Assembly (NCBI GenBank): GCA_964019695.1
Contig: OZ026525.1
Span: forward strand, 90,119,779 to 90,183,778
Origin: Loripinus fragilis
Lineage: Eukaryota; Mollusca; Bivalvia; Lucinida; Lucinidae
Direction of reading: 5' to 3'
DNA length: 64,000 bases
Shown here in pieces: positions 23,081 through 34,369 of the stretch. A program made the position numbers and the translations under genes. The notes beneath the pieces are model-generated. The model worked only from the letters and a program-made list of their open reading frames with translations. It searched no databases and had not been told where the DNA came from. The stretch's first letter is position 1. Each line of letters begins with the position of its first letter.

Positions 23081-23389
23081 CAGAGTGGGGAATCACATTG
23101 TTTTTGCTATGATACACTGCACGGTAAAATAACAGACTCATACTTTTCGTAATGTTATTTTTTGTCTTTGTTTTGATAATTGTATTCATCAATCCATACA
23201 CCACTTTCCAAACCCCCTTTGGCTAGATCTGATAATACCATAATATCATAGTTTCTACTTTGGGAAAACACTCTGTCCAAAATATGAAGAGATAAATGCC
23301 AGGGTATACTGAACGGACGATATAACTGACAACATTGTGGTTGGGTATGAGCATAGGGACATAACTGCAGGTCTGAGGCAAGTGTTACA

Positions 23390-24830
23390 GTTATACCTGC
23401 TGATTCAGCCCCAACAACTACAGATGTGCTTGCAAGTCATTTGCAACTGATTCAAACATATATGCTGGTGATATGCATGCTGGTAGAGTGCAATTGTAAC
23501 CAACATGCCTGCTGTTTAATAGCAGAGTTTAAAGAGACCTGAGCGCTGCAGCAGGCCTGCTAGTCTCCGGAAGCTGTTACAGAAAACCCCGCTTGGTTTC
23601 AGACATGTGTGTTGGTCCTGTGCCACATAATCAAACATGCGTAATGTTTAATATGTTTGCTGACCCTGTGACAATGATGACTGGGCTGATGGTCTAGTGC
23701 AAGTAGAACAGACATAGACACTAGCCGGGTGCAACTTGAACAGACATAAATGCTGCTCCAGTGCTACAGTAAGGATGTGATGGGAAGGTGACAATACATG
23801 GCTGCCGTTTGTAAAACTTCAACTGATATGTCTTGGTACCATTCAATCAGACATATATCCAGGTCCATTGAAAATCAAAGAGAAAACTTACTAGACAGAT
23901 GCCCGTCCATCATACATGCCAACTAACAGTGTGAAACTTTATTAGGCAAGACTGTTGCCTGGTCGAGTGCTACTCCAGAGAGTTGCTACACTGTTGCAGC
24001 TGTAACATATATGCCTGCTGGCAAAGGGTATTTACAGCCACAAACACCGCAGATGCTGTTCAAATATGCCTACTGGTTGAGTGCTGCTGCAAGATGGATG
24101 CTTGCTGGGTCTTCGAAACTCAATCCTGCATGTAAGCTGGTGTTTTGCTTCTCTATCTGCCATACCTGTTGGTATGGTGTCTAACTATCAGCCGTGCCTG
24201 CTGGTGTGATGCCTCACTATAGGCCATACCTTCTGATGTGGTGCCTCAATATTAGCCCTGCTGTGCTGGTGTGGTGCCTCAGTATAGGCCATGCCTTCTA
24301 GTGTGGTGCCTCACTATTGGCAATGCCTTCGTGTGTGGTGCTTCACTATCAGCCATGCCTGCTGGTGTGTTTCCTCACTATAGGTCATGCCTTCTGGTGT
24401 GATGCCTCATTATCTTCGATGCCTATTGGTGTGTTGCCTCACTATAGGTCATGCCTTCTGGTGTGGTGCCTCATCATCAACCATGCCTGTTGCTGTGGTT
24501 CCTCACTATAGACCATGTCTGTTGGCGTGGTACCTCACTATATGCCATGCCTTCTGGTCAATTGCCACTGCAGTCAACATTTTACAAGTCGAGTGCAGAC
24601 GGAAGAAGGGTGGTTACAAGTCTGGTGCTACATGTACAGAGGTGCCATTATATCAGACATGTCTGATAATCGAGTGCCACTCTCAGATATGCCTTCTTGT
24701 ACAATGCAACTATTATTAGACATACATGCTGGGTTCATGAATTCATCTACACATATTTGTAAAGTGCTGCTCTATCAAGAAAGGTATCTGGTCTGTTACA
24801 AATCCATCAGACATGCCTACAGGTAGGATG
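23390..24830. repeat. Degenerate minisatellite, clearest as 32-33 bp units at 24165-24560
   Basis: The regular part repeats CATGCCTTCTGGTGTGGTGC plus CTCACTATAGG. Further left and right, looser repeats of ATGCCTGCTGG and GAGTGCTAC continue. The several overlapping open frames at 24317-24826 (Met-Pro-Ser-Gly-Val-type repeats) come from the unit length and are not genes. Confidence 0.8.
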
Positions 24831-25399
24831 CCGCTCGCACAGGGATGTAAACCTTGTCGGGTACCATCCTGGGCGTCATCTTGAATATATCATATTCTGA
24901 ATGATGTAGTTTATAGCAACACTGGGATGTTACAAGGATAATGTTTGTAGTTCAAAAATCAGTAAAATAAAATTTTGCATGCAAATTCTTGAGGCTTACC
25001 AGTCTCAGGGAAGATTTTCTTATATTTTTTGTTATAAACTTCCATCTTGGCTGCCATCTTGTCCGCATTCTTTTCCTACTTTTTATTTGGTTACAAGCTA
25101 AGTGTCTACAATTAGCTTCCAACTTCATAGCATACAATTTAAGAATAAAAATGGTTTTGGGACATATTTACCGTATCACACAATATTTTCATTTATAACT
25201 GGCTTCCATCTTGAACGCCACCTTGGATATATCAAAATGCTCAATAATGTCAGAGTGGCATCACTCGGATTTTTAAGGACAATGTTTGTACTACCAGAAA
25301 CAACAAAGAAAAAAAGTTTAAAATCAAGTTTCAGGTCCTCCTAAAATTCGCCGAAATTCTGCCGAACTACTGTGTTTCACTTTCTGAACTTGCGTAAAA

Positions 25400-25990
25400 A
25401 TGTAAGGTGACCGATTAGAACTTAGTTTTAGTATAGTTTAAGGTTCAGAGGGCCATAACTGAAAGGGCAACCCAGACTAATGTTCATTGTGTTCTGCACG
25501 TCATCTCATGTTGCTTAATGTTTGCTTTTTTTTTGTTACCGGTCAGTTAACTCACAATGCCTTCTATATTTCAGTAGTAAAGGGCCATAACTAAAAAATA
25601 GACAAACCAGAGTTTCGGTTTCTGCGTTCTACACGTCGTTTTATGTTGGTTGATATTCTAGTGAATTTCATAAAGATAGATTGAGCTGTTTTTTTAGGTT
25701 ATAGAGTGGACACAGTTTTGTGAAGACCCTAAGGGGGAGGGCATAATGAAAGAAGAAGTAACCTTATGCGATATAAGACAGATTTTTAATATATTAGACC
25801 TGAACCTTCTACTCCTTGGTAATATAATGGTTATAAAACTATTATTGTTATCTACACACCATAGGCAATTATTCTGCCAAATATGAACAGTAGAAATGAA
25901 CGGTAGAAAAATTGAAAAGGAATATGCGCTATACGAGCTGCAGATACGTTTAAAGAACAGTAAAACCTCGAAAATTCTAACTTCGATCTT
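25400..25990 (+). repeat. Tandem-unit repeat fragments
   Basis: Two units with GGGCCATAACT, GTTCTGCACGTC and TTATGTTG are followed at about 25830-25960 by CACACCATAGGCAATTATTC and TGCCAAATATGAACAG. The latter is one unit of the tandem family found at 39560-42130, in the same orientation. Confidence 0.55.
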
Positions 25991-26050
25991 TCGAAAAACT
26001 CGATAGTTCGAAATACTTTGGGACACACCGGGAACAGGACTCCTATACAT

Positions 26051-26844
26051 GACCATTTTACTTTCCTGCCAATCAAGAGTGACAGTGAGTAATATACTGA
26101 GGGACTTCAGAAACGCACAATCTTATATTCACTGTCTCTCCCACAATTCGGATATGAGACTATTCCCTTTATCATTTTCTATTCCCTTACACAATGGACC
26201 ATGATTTGCCATAGTTTCGATTTGCGGATGATATTCATTCTGACGTAACACCGACTTAAGTGTGTTTTTTTTCTTTAACTTTCGTCTGACAGGTGTGAGG
26301 TTATTGCAATTTGAAAATAAACACTTTGAGCTAGTAGCCATATGTCTTAACCAGTGGAAAATATGAAAGGTTTTGGAAATAACCTTTTAATTACATTCCG
26401 AGGCACAGCGTTTCTTTGCAAACATCAGCCTTATTTTTTTCAAACTGCAATAACAAGCGGATGGCGTTAGCGCATGTAGGAATATGTTCGTCTCTTATGC
26501 AACGGGTTAAGGGGTACCTGGTGGCACTTAAAGATTTCAATAATTCCTGTTCCTTAGGATATAAACGGTCAATTACGTGGACAAGTAAATGGCGTCATGT
26601 AGACGAAATGAACGTTGCCAGAGACCTTTTAACTTCATGATTTGATCTTAACTTTCTTTTTGCTTTTAAGAACAAACATCGGTTAGAACACGTTTTGGGC
26701 TTATAATGGAGGGTTTTGGTAGGCTGTGATTTTTTTCTAATCCAGGTTGTCTCAGAATTATCGCGACGTCATGGCAACCATAAACCACAGTGTTTCGATT
26801 TTCTTATTGAATGCAAGGTAAATGACGGTACTTATCATTTTTAT
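26051..26844. other. Non-repetitive interval with two unassigned short open frames
   Basis: A minus frame at 26129-26341 and a plus frame at 26416-26640 both include a Cys/Asn-rich phrase (LFSNCNN and FFSNCNN) but show no domain I recognise. They could be fragments of a decayed element. Confidence 0.25.
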
Positions 26845-29200
26845 TTTCACATAAAACCATGAATTTTATAAAAAGGGATTGAACAATTGAATCCTCTTTT
26901 TACACCAAAAAGGCTTAATTTGAGGGGGTAAAAAGCTTCAAAAACAGTTAAATTTTTTTCAACTTTCTAATTTTTCAAGAAAGTAACCCCTCTAAATCCT
27001 TGTTTTAGAATCGCTATCCTGTTGGAGACTGCTTATAAAGTGGTACATGTACCACTTTGATATTCAACAATTTTAACCCTGGCTGATCTATCATTTGAAT
27101 GCAAAGTGGTACGTATACCACCCCCCCCCCACCCCCGCAGAAAGTCACGTCTAACAGGATGGCTGCTTTAGAAATTTAACCTAACTGAACTGATTCTAAA
27201 GTGGTACATGTACCACATTGATATGCAGTGATTGTAGTTCTGACTGCTCTATCATTTGAATGCAAAGTGGTACGTATACCACCCCCGCACAAAGTTACGT
27301 CAAACAGGATGGCTGCTTTAAACATTTAATCTGACAGAAATGATTCTAAAGTGGTACATGTACCACATTGATATGCAGTGATTTAAGTTCTGACTGCTCT
27401 ATCATTTGAATGCAAAGTGGTACGTATACCAACCTCGCACAAAGTTACGTCTAACAGGACGACTGCTTTAGAAATTAAATCTGACTGGACTGACTCTAAT
27501 GTGGTACATGTACCACTTTGATATGCAGTGATTGTAGTTCTAACTGCTCTATCATTTGAATGCAAAGTGGTACGTATACCACCCCCCGCACAAAGTTACG
27601 ACTATCAGGGCGACTGCTTTAGAAATGTTATCTAACTGAACTGACTCTAAAGTGGTACATGTACCACATTGATATGCAGTGACTGTAGTTCTGACTGCTC
27701 TATCATTTGAATGCAAAGTGGTACGTATACCACTCCCCGCACAAAGTTACGTCTAGCAGGATTGCTGCTTTAGAAATTTAATCTAACTGAACTGAATCTA
27801 TCTAGAGTGGTACATGTACCACTTTGATATGCAGTGATTGTAGCTCTGACTGCTCTATCATTTGAATGCAAAGTGGTACGTATACCACGCGCACAAAATG
27901 ACATCTAAGAGGGTGACTGACTTAAATAAAATTTAACTGCACTGACTCCAAAGTGGTACATATACCACCCGCAAAAAATTACGTTTTAAAGGATGGCTGC
28001 TTAAGAATTATTTTTACTGCACTGACTCAAAAGCGGTTCTAAAAGCAACCATCATCTTAGATGAAATTGTTAGCAGGTGGTATGTGTACCACATTTTCTT
28101 CAAATCATATAACAACCCAGGTTAAAAGTGCTGAATATCAAAGTGGTACATGTACCACTTGATATTTAGTGCAGATTGAAATTAATTCTTACTCAGCAAT
28201 ATTGCGAGACTTAATTCTGAGGGGTGGTATATGTACCACTTTGCATTAAACTGATAGAGCAGCCAGGGTTACAATTGTTACATATGCAGTTTAAGTTAAT
28301 TCTGACTCAAAAGTGGTTCTAAAAGCAACCACCATCTTAGATGAAATTGTTAGCAGGTGGTATATGTACCACATTGCCTTCAAATCATATAACAACCCAG
28401 GTTAAAAGTGCTGAATATCAAAGTGGTACATGTACCACTTGATATTTAGTGCAGATTGAAATTAATTCTTACTCAGCAATATTGCGAGACTTAATTCTGA
28501 GGGGTGGTATATGTACCACTTTGCATTAGCCAGGGTTACAATTGTTACATATGCAGTTTAAGTTACTTCTACAGGCGTTATTCTGTACGGGTGGTACATG
28601 CACCACTTTGGAGTCTGTGCAGTCAGTTACGATTAATTCTAATGCAGTCATCCTCTTAGACGTAATTCTGTGCGGGTGGTATATGCACCACTTTGATTAA
28701 AATGATAGAGTAGCCAAGATTAAAATCGCTGCTTATTAAAGTGGTACATGTAACACTTGAGGCGCAGTGCGGTTTTAAATAAATTTTTAATCAGCCATAT
28801 TGCGAGATGTGGTATATGTACCACTTTGCATTCAAATGATAGAGTCGCCTTGATTAGAATCGCCGCATATCAAAGTCATCCTGTTAGACGTAATTTTGAG
28901 CAGGTGGCTACTACTTTGCATTCAAAAGATTAGAACAGTCCTGGCTAAAGTTTCTGAATATCAAAAGGGTACATGTACCACTTTAGAGGCAGTGTAGTTA
29001 AATTTTATTTCTAAATCAGCCATTCTGCGAGACTCAATTCTCGGGGCGATGGTGACATTTTGTCCCGGAGCACCGGAAGGCTTAACCGTCAGTGGGTCTG
29101 GTTTAAAACGTCTCAGACGACAGGGCCACAGCTTAAAGAAATATTTGTTCTATGTTGATTTTGACAGAAACACTTAAATAAAATTTAGGCATAAGAAGTT
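26845..29200 (+). repeat. Left inverted arm with palindrome array
   Basis: GTGGTACATGTACCAC begins at 27040, 27201, 27351, 27501, 27652 and 27807, a ~150 bp period, with a second site per unit reading GTGGTACGTATACC. From about 28050 to 28990 the units are in reverse orientation (GCATTCAAATGATAGAG-type text instead of its complement). A poly-C run follows the second site of the first unit. The inner end is unique sequence. Confidence 0.85.
28018..28530 (+). repeat. ~225 bp direct duplication inside the left arm
   Basis: 28018-28253 and 28308-28530 are nearly identical (GGTTCTAAAAGCAACCATCA, AGATGAAATTGTTAGCAGGT, AACAACCCAGGTTAAAAGTG, CAGCAATATTGCGAGACTTA), pointing to a recent local duplication. 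Confidence 0.85.
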
Positions 29201-29204
29201 ACTT

Positions 29205-29395
29205 TTTTAACTCGAAGCGCAACGGAAGCGTAATGAGCGTATCCGTATCTCGGCGGCATCGTGAACATCGTAGCACAATCGCCGTCACATCGTGGCGAAA
29301 TCGCCGAGTTATTCATCCGTGATGCAGCTACGATTCTGCTAGTTACGCTCTGTACGCTCTCGCTACGACCAACGCGTTTCCGCGACGACTGCGCT
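29205..29395. other. GC-rich, CpG-rich unique block
   Basis: The block is dense in TACG, TCGC and ATCG words (AGCGCAACGGAAGCGTAATG, CATCGTGGCGAAATCGCCGA, CGCTCTCGCTACGACCAACG), unlike its AT-rich surroundings. No frame or RNA fold is convincing. It may belong to the same family as 37310-37610. Confidence 0.4.
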
Positions 29396-29849
29396 ATTTA
29401 GGCATAGTCAGTAGATGACAAAGAAGCATGATAAATACCCAGGATACAACATATACAATGAGGTAAAGAATTTCTTTCAGTTCAAACAAATGGAGCAGAC
29501 GACAATTTTGCGATACATTTCTTGTTATTTTATTAGAAATATCTATTATTCCGAATAGTCGTAGCCCAAATTCCTAATTGATGTAACGACCCGATAAAAA
29601 ATATGGTGCCCCATTTTTGGGCTGTCGCTCCATGTACACGAGCCAGTCCATGTAAAGGGGACTATCATTAATCTTATTCCACTCACTGAAAACAAAGGTG
29701 CTGGTCAGAGTGCGTGAATGTGCACGCCTGTACATGTAAGTAGCATAAAAAAAGTACAGATGATTACGATAATGCATTTATATACACCTCGGACTCAGTA
29801 TTTATACTGGGTCCGAGTATACACACAATGAATAACGCAGCACTGATCA

Positions 29850-30053
29850 TAGGGAGCACAGTGGCTCAGTGGTATAGTGCTTGGCTTCAGAACGCGGGGC
29901 CACGGGTTCGAGCCTCATCGGCGTCACTGCGTTGTTTCCTTGTGCAAGACACATTCATCCTAGCTTAGTACTGGTTCAACCCAGGAAGACCTGTCCCAAC
30001 ACAACTGAAAGATTGTTGATGGGACGTAAATAATCAAAGCAAACAAACAAAAA
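29850..30053 (+). mobile_element. tRNA-derived SINE with target-site duplications
   Basis: The head reads AGTGGCTCAGTGGTATAGTG (box A) and CCACGGGTTCGAGCCTCA (box B GGTTCGAGCC). The body has TAGTACTGGTTCAACCCAGG and AAGACCTGTCCC, and the tail is (CAAA)n. It is flanked by AGCACTGATCA at 29839-29849 and at 30054-30064. Confidence 0.9.
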
Positions 30054-30064
30054 AGCACTGATCA

Positions 30065-30192
30065 GACGACACGGACATATTCACCCTAGCTTAGTACTGG
30101 GTTCAACCCAGGAAGACCTGTCCCTACATAACTGAAAGATTGTTGATGGGACGTAAATAATCAAATCAAACAAACAAAAAAAGCACTGATCA
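30065..30192 (+). repeat. Partial tandem copy of the SINE body
   Basis: The SINE's 3' half recurs (TAGTACTGGGTTCAACCCAG, GACCTGTCCCTACATAACTG, (CAAA)n tail) and ends with a third AGCACTGATCA at 30182-30192. A CACGGACATATTCACCC junction joins it to the first tail. Confidence 0.9.
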
Positions 30193-30585
30193 GACGGCAC
30201 GGATGCGGAGTGGATGTGATCTGTGTTTTGCGCAAAAGAAGGAATCAAAGTGCGCAAAAGATATACTGAAGTGCGCAAATGTGGAGTTAATCCTCTAAAA
30301 TTATTATCGACTTTTCACTTCCTTTGAGTAAATGACCCCAATTAGGTTTTATCATATTAATAAACAATCCAGTTGCGTAAAACAGATGACATCAGATTGA
30401 AACAATGGGCTATACAATTAATAACAAGAGGTCTCAGGATAGATTTTCCTCATACAATGAACTTCGGCCCATGAAGACTGTTTTAATCTAAACCTGCTGA
30501 ATAACCGCAATATGTATCTCCACTCTTATACAGCCACCCGTATAGTGCAGGCGAAACAAACTAAATTAATGGCAAGTGCGCTTAG

Positions 30586-30819
30586 TCAACTAGATAAGAT
30601 CGAAACTTCATGCTCGCGAACAGCCAGGTTGTTGGCTGATCTGACTTCAAAGGAGTTTGATGGCTGGTTAATGTCAAGAATCGTGTGTACGTAGACACAA
30701 ATTGGCCTGCCATGTTTGTCAACTGCCACTAATTTTGAATCTTGTCCTACTAATGGTTGCAATTCACTATCTTTGAACGAAACCTTCGCTGGGTTCGATT
30801 GATTTGATCCGGAGAACAC
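30586..30819 (-). CDS. Unassigned 77-residue open frame, possible coding remnant
   Basis: The frame translates to a non-repetitive, balanced-composition peptide (LVAVDKHGRPICVYVHTILD, FEVRSANNLAVREHEVSI). It looks more protein-like than other short frames here. I recognise no domain, and no neighbouring exon was found. It may be a fragment of a captured gene or a decayed element inside the 12.3 kb region, or chance. Confidence 0.25.
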   Translation of the reverse strand: MFSGSNQSNPAKVSFKDSELQPLVGQDSKLVAVDKHGRPICVYVHTILDINQPSNSFEVRSANNLAVREHEVSILSS

Positions 30820-30882
30820 CGCTGGGGGTAATGTTAGCCATTCGGAAGGTTTTTGTCAGAGGGATTCAACTTTTTTTTTTTT

Positions 30883-32127
30883 ATCCCCCGACGAAGTCGG
30901 AGGGATATAGTTTTGGCGTCGTCCGTGCGTCCGTCCGTCCATTCCGTCCGTCCGTCCGTCCGGAACCATATCTCAGTACCTACTGGTCAGATTTGATTCA
31001 TTCTTGGTACAAATGATAAGTACCATGGACTCTCAAACATCCAATAAGTTTGGTCAAAATCAACCCCTTAACACTTGAGTTATTGCCCTTGTTTTAGTAT
31101 AGGCAATTATAAGGCAAAACCTATATTAGCTTTTTTGTATGATGATCTTCACATTTTATCAAAGCTATTATATTTAACAACTTCTCACTATTAGACCATG
31201 ATTGCCAAGTGCCTGTAGATAAGCATGGCAGTGTCAAAGTTTTACCCCACCCCCTTTGACCCCACCTAAGGGGTCAAAGGTCAAATATTTAAATTTCGCA
31301 ATAACTAAGGCAATTGTTAATATTTTTTGCTGAAATTTTGCATACAGGCAGAGCAGCAATAGATATGAAACATATCAAACGGGATTTCAGTTTGAAGGCC
31401 TGGGTCCGAGCCTGTTGGGTGGACTTAGGGGGTGGGGCCGAGGTCAAAATTAAACTTTTTCAGAATATGGTCATGTTGCATATCAAATTAAAGCTGACGA
31501 CGCTGGCAGCAACATGGTAGCAAATATTTTGCCCACAGACACACCCTCGACCCAGGGGTGGGGTCAAAAGGTCAAACTATATCTTTTTCTGAAAGTAGTC
31601 ATGTTGCATATCAAATTAAAGCTGACAACGCTGGCAGCAACATGTTGGCAAATATTTTGCCCACAGACACACCCTCGACCCAGGGGGTAGGGTCAAAAGG
31701 TCAAACTATATCTTTTTCTGAAAGTAGTCATGTTGCATATCAAATTAAAGGGAATTGATCACAGAGCACCATGAAAGCAAATATGCTGTCATTACACACA
31801 CCAACGACCCCGTGGGGTGGGGTCAAAAGGTCATTTTCTTTTTCTTTTCTAAAAGTGGCCATGTTGCATATCAAATGAAAGTGGAAGAAGTGTAGACCTA
31901 CATGCAAGGTTACACACACCCTTGACCTCTGGGGTTGGGTTTAAAGGTCAGATATTGAAATTGTGCAGATGTAAGTATATTTTTTATTAAACTAAGCACT
32001 AAAGCATACTTGGCAGGTGTTTGTTATGATCTGAATGATACTGAAGGTGAACTAAGACTTAGATAAATGGGATTTATGTTTTGTGATTTACATGTTTCTC
32101 TCAAATAACCCTTCGTCGGGGGATATA
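30883..32127 (+). mobile_element. Element with CCCCCGACGAAG ends and ~128 bp tandem units
   Basis: The left end ATCCCCCGACGAAGTCGGAG is itself palindromic and the right end carries CCTTCGTCGGGGGATATAAA. The start has a TCCGTCCGTCC stretch. About four to five ~128 bp units (GGGGTCAAAAGGTCAAACTA, CATGTTGCATATCAAATTAA, CCCACAGACACACCCTCGAC) fill 31255-31960. Non-coding; the frames 31314-31758 are unit artefacts. Confidence 0.75.
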
Positions 32128-32159
32128 AATTCGTCGAATTTGTCTTGTTTTTTACTTGG

Positions 32160-32425
32160 ATTAAAATAGCTCTATAAGCGGGCTTCGCAGGCGTGTCGAT
32201 GATGGCCCACCACTTTGACACTTAATGCTGACTTAATAGCTTTATGACTTTTGGGGAATCCGGACCAGTATTGCAAAGAAACTCTATGATTTTTCAGGGG
32301 GTGGGGCGGACCCCTGGCCCTTTACACCAATATGCACAGTATGATTAAACAATTAACACATTGACGCATGTGAGGCTCAAACTCGCAACCCCTCGGTCTC
32401 GAGTTGAACCACCGCGCATTCGCAT
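32160..32425. repeat. Hairpin-family fragment and degraded SINE head
   Basis: 32165-32345 carries GGCTTCGCAGGCGTGTCGAT, GATGGCCCACC and GGGGAATCCGGACCAG of the GGATCCG family. 32370-32425 carries, on the minus strand, a box B-like GCGAGTTTGAGCCTCA and a degraded box A. Confidence 0.5.
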
Positions 32426-32429
32426 AAAA

Positions 32430-34360
32430 CTATTAAAATCGTTTAAGTCTTATCTGAGTCTACACAGGAGTGGGAAGATAAGCTGAAATATATTGTGGGA
32501 TTTCCATATCCTCGGACAGCAGAAACACCAAAGGCACTGATCAGCCTGTGCGAAAAAAATAGCTGGTTAATAAGTGAACCCATAACAACAGAACAAATTA
32601 CAAAAGCAAACGTGTTGTGATCGGCAATTAAATTAATCCTTAATACATTTAATAGGTTTATTCCTTTTTACACCATTTAATAGACTCTTTCACATTGTTA
32701 GTGCTCACTCGTTCCGCGTTATCTCCGCGAGATTACACGTGAAGGGGCAATCTATATACGGCTACCTATACGTTACACAGTGGAATATGGAAAACGATTT
32801 AAAGAAAATTAATTTCGAAATAAAGATCAGACTAATAGAAAAAAATATATAAATGTAACAAAAAAGAGTGATCTGAATATTTGAGATCAGAATAATTGAT
32901 TTCTAAGCATCCAAGACTGACCTTTTCCGAATGAGTGGGTTCATTACTGTGTTGGTCATACATCATAACATTTCAACACGCATGCGAGCAGTGAAGAGCA
33001 GTGAAGAGTCTGGTAAGCTTCGTGTTTATCCAATATCAATGATTACATTCCATTCCATACACTTGAAGTCTCAACTTGGTCTTTCCGGTTTAAATAAGTG
33101 ATAAGATACATTAAGGCCATTTTGCGAGAAAAAATGACTGAGTTAGGCTCTAACAAGTCTGTTCAGCTACAGAGACTAACTAAAATTTTACACGAAGCAA
33201 GTTTACTAGCTGTTCGAAAGCACCAAAGTCAGGTTTTCTCGCGTCGAGGCCCATTTCAATATATACTACTATAGACTACTATGCATCCGGTCCTTTAATA
33301 CTATGCCCATGGGCCATTTGATGCAATAAAAGCACACGTGTCCTTTACGGTCGGCACCTTTGTAATTCAAAATATGAATGACTTATGACATGATATGTAG
33401 CTTACTTATCACATACGTAAAAGGCACCACTTTATACCCATGTAGCATAGTCTTAACCAGCAAGACCAGTGTTAAAAAATAGATCTGAGACTTCATATCT
33501 TTATCAATATTTTATGTGTGCGAGCAGCGATGATTCTCGCGAGCCTGCGCTTTGGTGGAAGTTGAGTAGAAATGATGAAATTTAATAGTTCTATGAATGG
33601 AGGTATTTACCGTACTTTTAGTTCTGTTAAATGAGATTTCTACATTAATCGCATGTGCTTAGTCATTATGCGCAACTATCTAGCAGCACATGTCTATTTG
33701 GCAGCATGCAGTAGCATGCGTGCTTATCTGGTGAGGCTAGAAGAAGCCTTAGCAGTGGCGGATCCAGAGGGGGGTTCAGGGGTTCGTTCGAACTCCCCTC
33801 CCCCGCCCACAGTCTTTAAATATCAGTGAGACCAAATTATTTCATTTTCATGGAATATTTAAGCAAATTGACATAAAATCAGCAAAGCGAACCCCCTCCT
33901 CTACAGAGCTGATCCCCCTTCCAGAAATCCTGGATCACCCCTGCTTAGATCTATTTTCCAAAAATCCTGGATACGCCCCTGCTTAGATTTATTTTTGTCT
34001 GAGCCTCCGTCTACATGCACCGCCTTTCTTTTTGTGAGATGGGACACAACAATAGATCCGAGGTGTGTGCGAGCAGCGAATGCCTTGGTGAGACTGTGTG
34101 TTTGCACAGGCTCGTCTGAGTTGTCGATGCTCGCATAACAGACTCGTTCGCTAATAAAAGTGAAACATATCCAAGCATGGGTTTGTCTATTTTGTATTTT
34201 AATGTGTTAGCAAACATTGTAAACCCTGGTGGAATGTGTTTAAAGCATGAGAATTAACTCTCTAAGAGCTGAATTTCAAATAGGGAATCTTCAAGTTGAG
34301 CTGAAGTAGTCCCTAGTAAGACTGCTCCCCAAATGACAGGCTTGTCTGGAACAATTTTAT
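32430..34360. other. Mostly unique DNA with repeat scraps
   Basis: Pieces of MITE family A (32455-32560, 34010-34125: GGCTCGTCTGAG, GATCAGCCTGTGCG) and of the GGATCCG family (33758-33975: GTGGCGGATCCAGAGGGGGG) occur. No gene is supported; the minus frames at 33901-34217 run through these scraps. Confidence 0.45.
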
Positions 34361-34369
34361 GAACATGCC

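Larger units (their letters stand above)
22285..25370. mobile_element. Foldback-like structure: inverted arms around a minisatellite
   Basis: The left arm (about 22300-23080) and right arm (about 24850-25340) are inverted relative to each other. Left GAACTTGATTTTAAGGTTTT, TTTCTTTGCTGATTCTTGTT and TGATGCCATTCTGGAATCAT match the reverse complement of the right arm (GAAACTTGATTTTAAACTTT, TTTCTTTGTTGTTTCTGGTA, TGATGCCACTCTGACATTAT). Both arms carry repeats built on AAGATGGCGTCCAAGATGGC. The centre (23390-24830) is a ~32 bp minisatellite. No transposase is seen. Foldback elements are known for long inverted ends made of tandem repeats; assignment to that group is inference. Confidence 0.7.

Noticed and set aside
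24317..24826. Overlapping plus-strand ORFs of 64-110 residues
   Set aside because: They are translations of a 32-33 bp minisatellite in different frames.
25955..26005. pogo/Tigger-type terminal repeat (ACAGTAAAACCTCGAAAATT)
   Set aside because: Only one end is suggestive. The possible partner near 39500 is weak and no transposase text was found between.
27030..28990. CRISPR-like array because of regularly spaced palindromes
   Set aside because: Spacers are homologous to each other, the period is ~150 bp, the units invert, and the setting is a eukaryotic genome.
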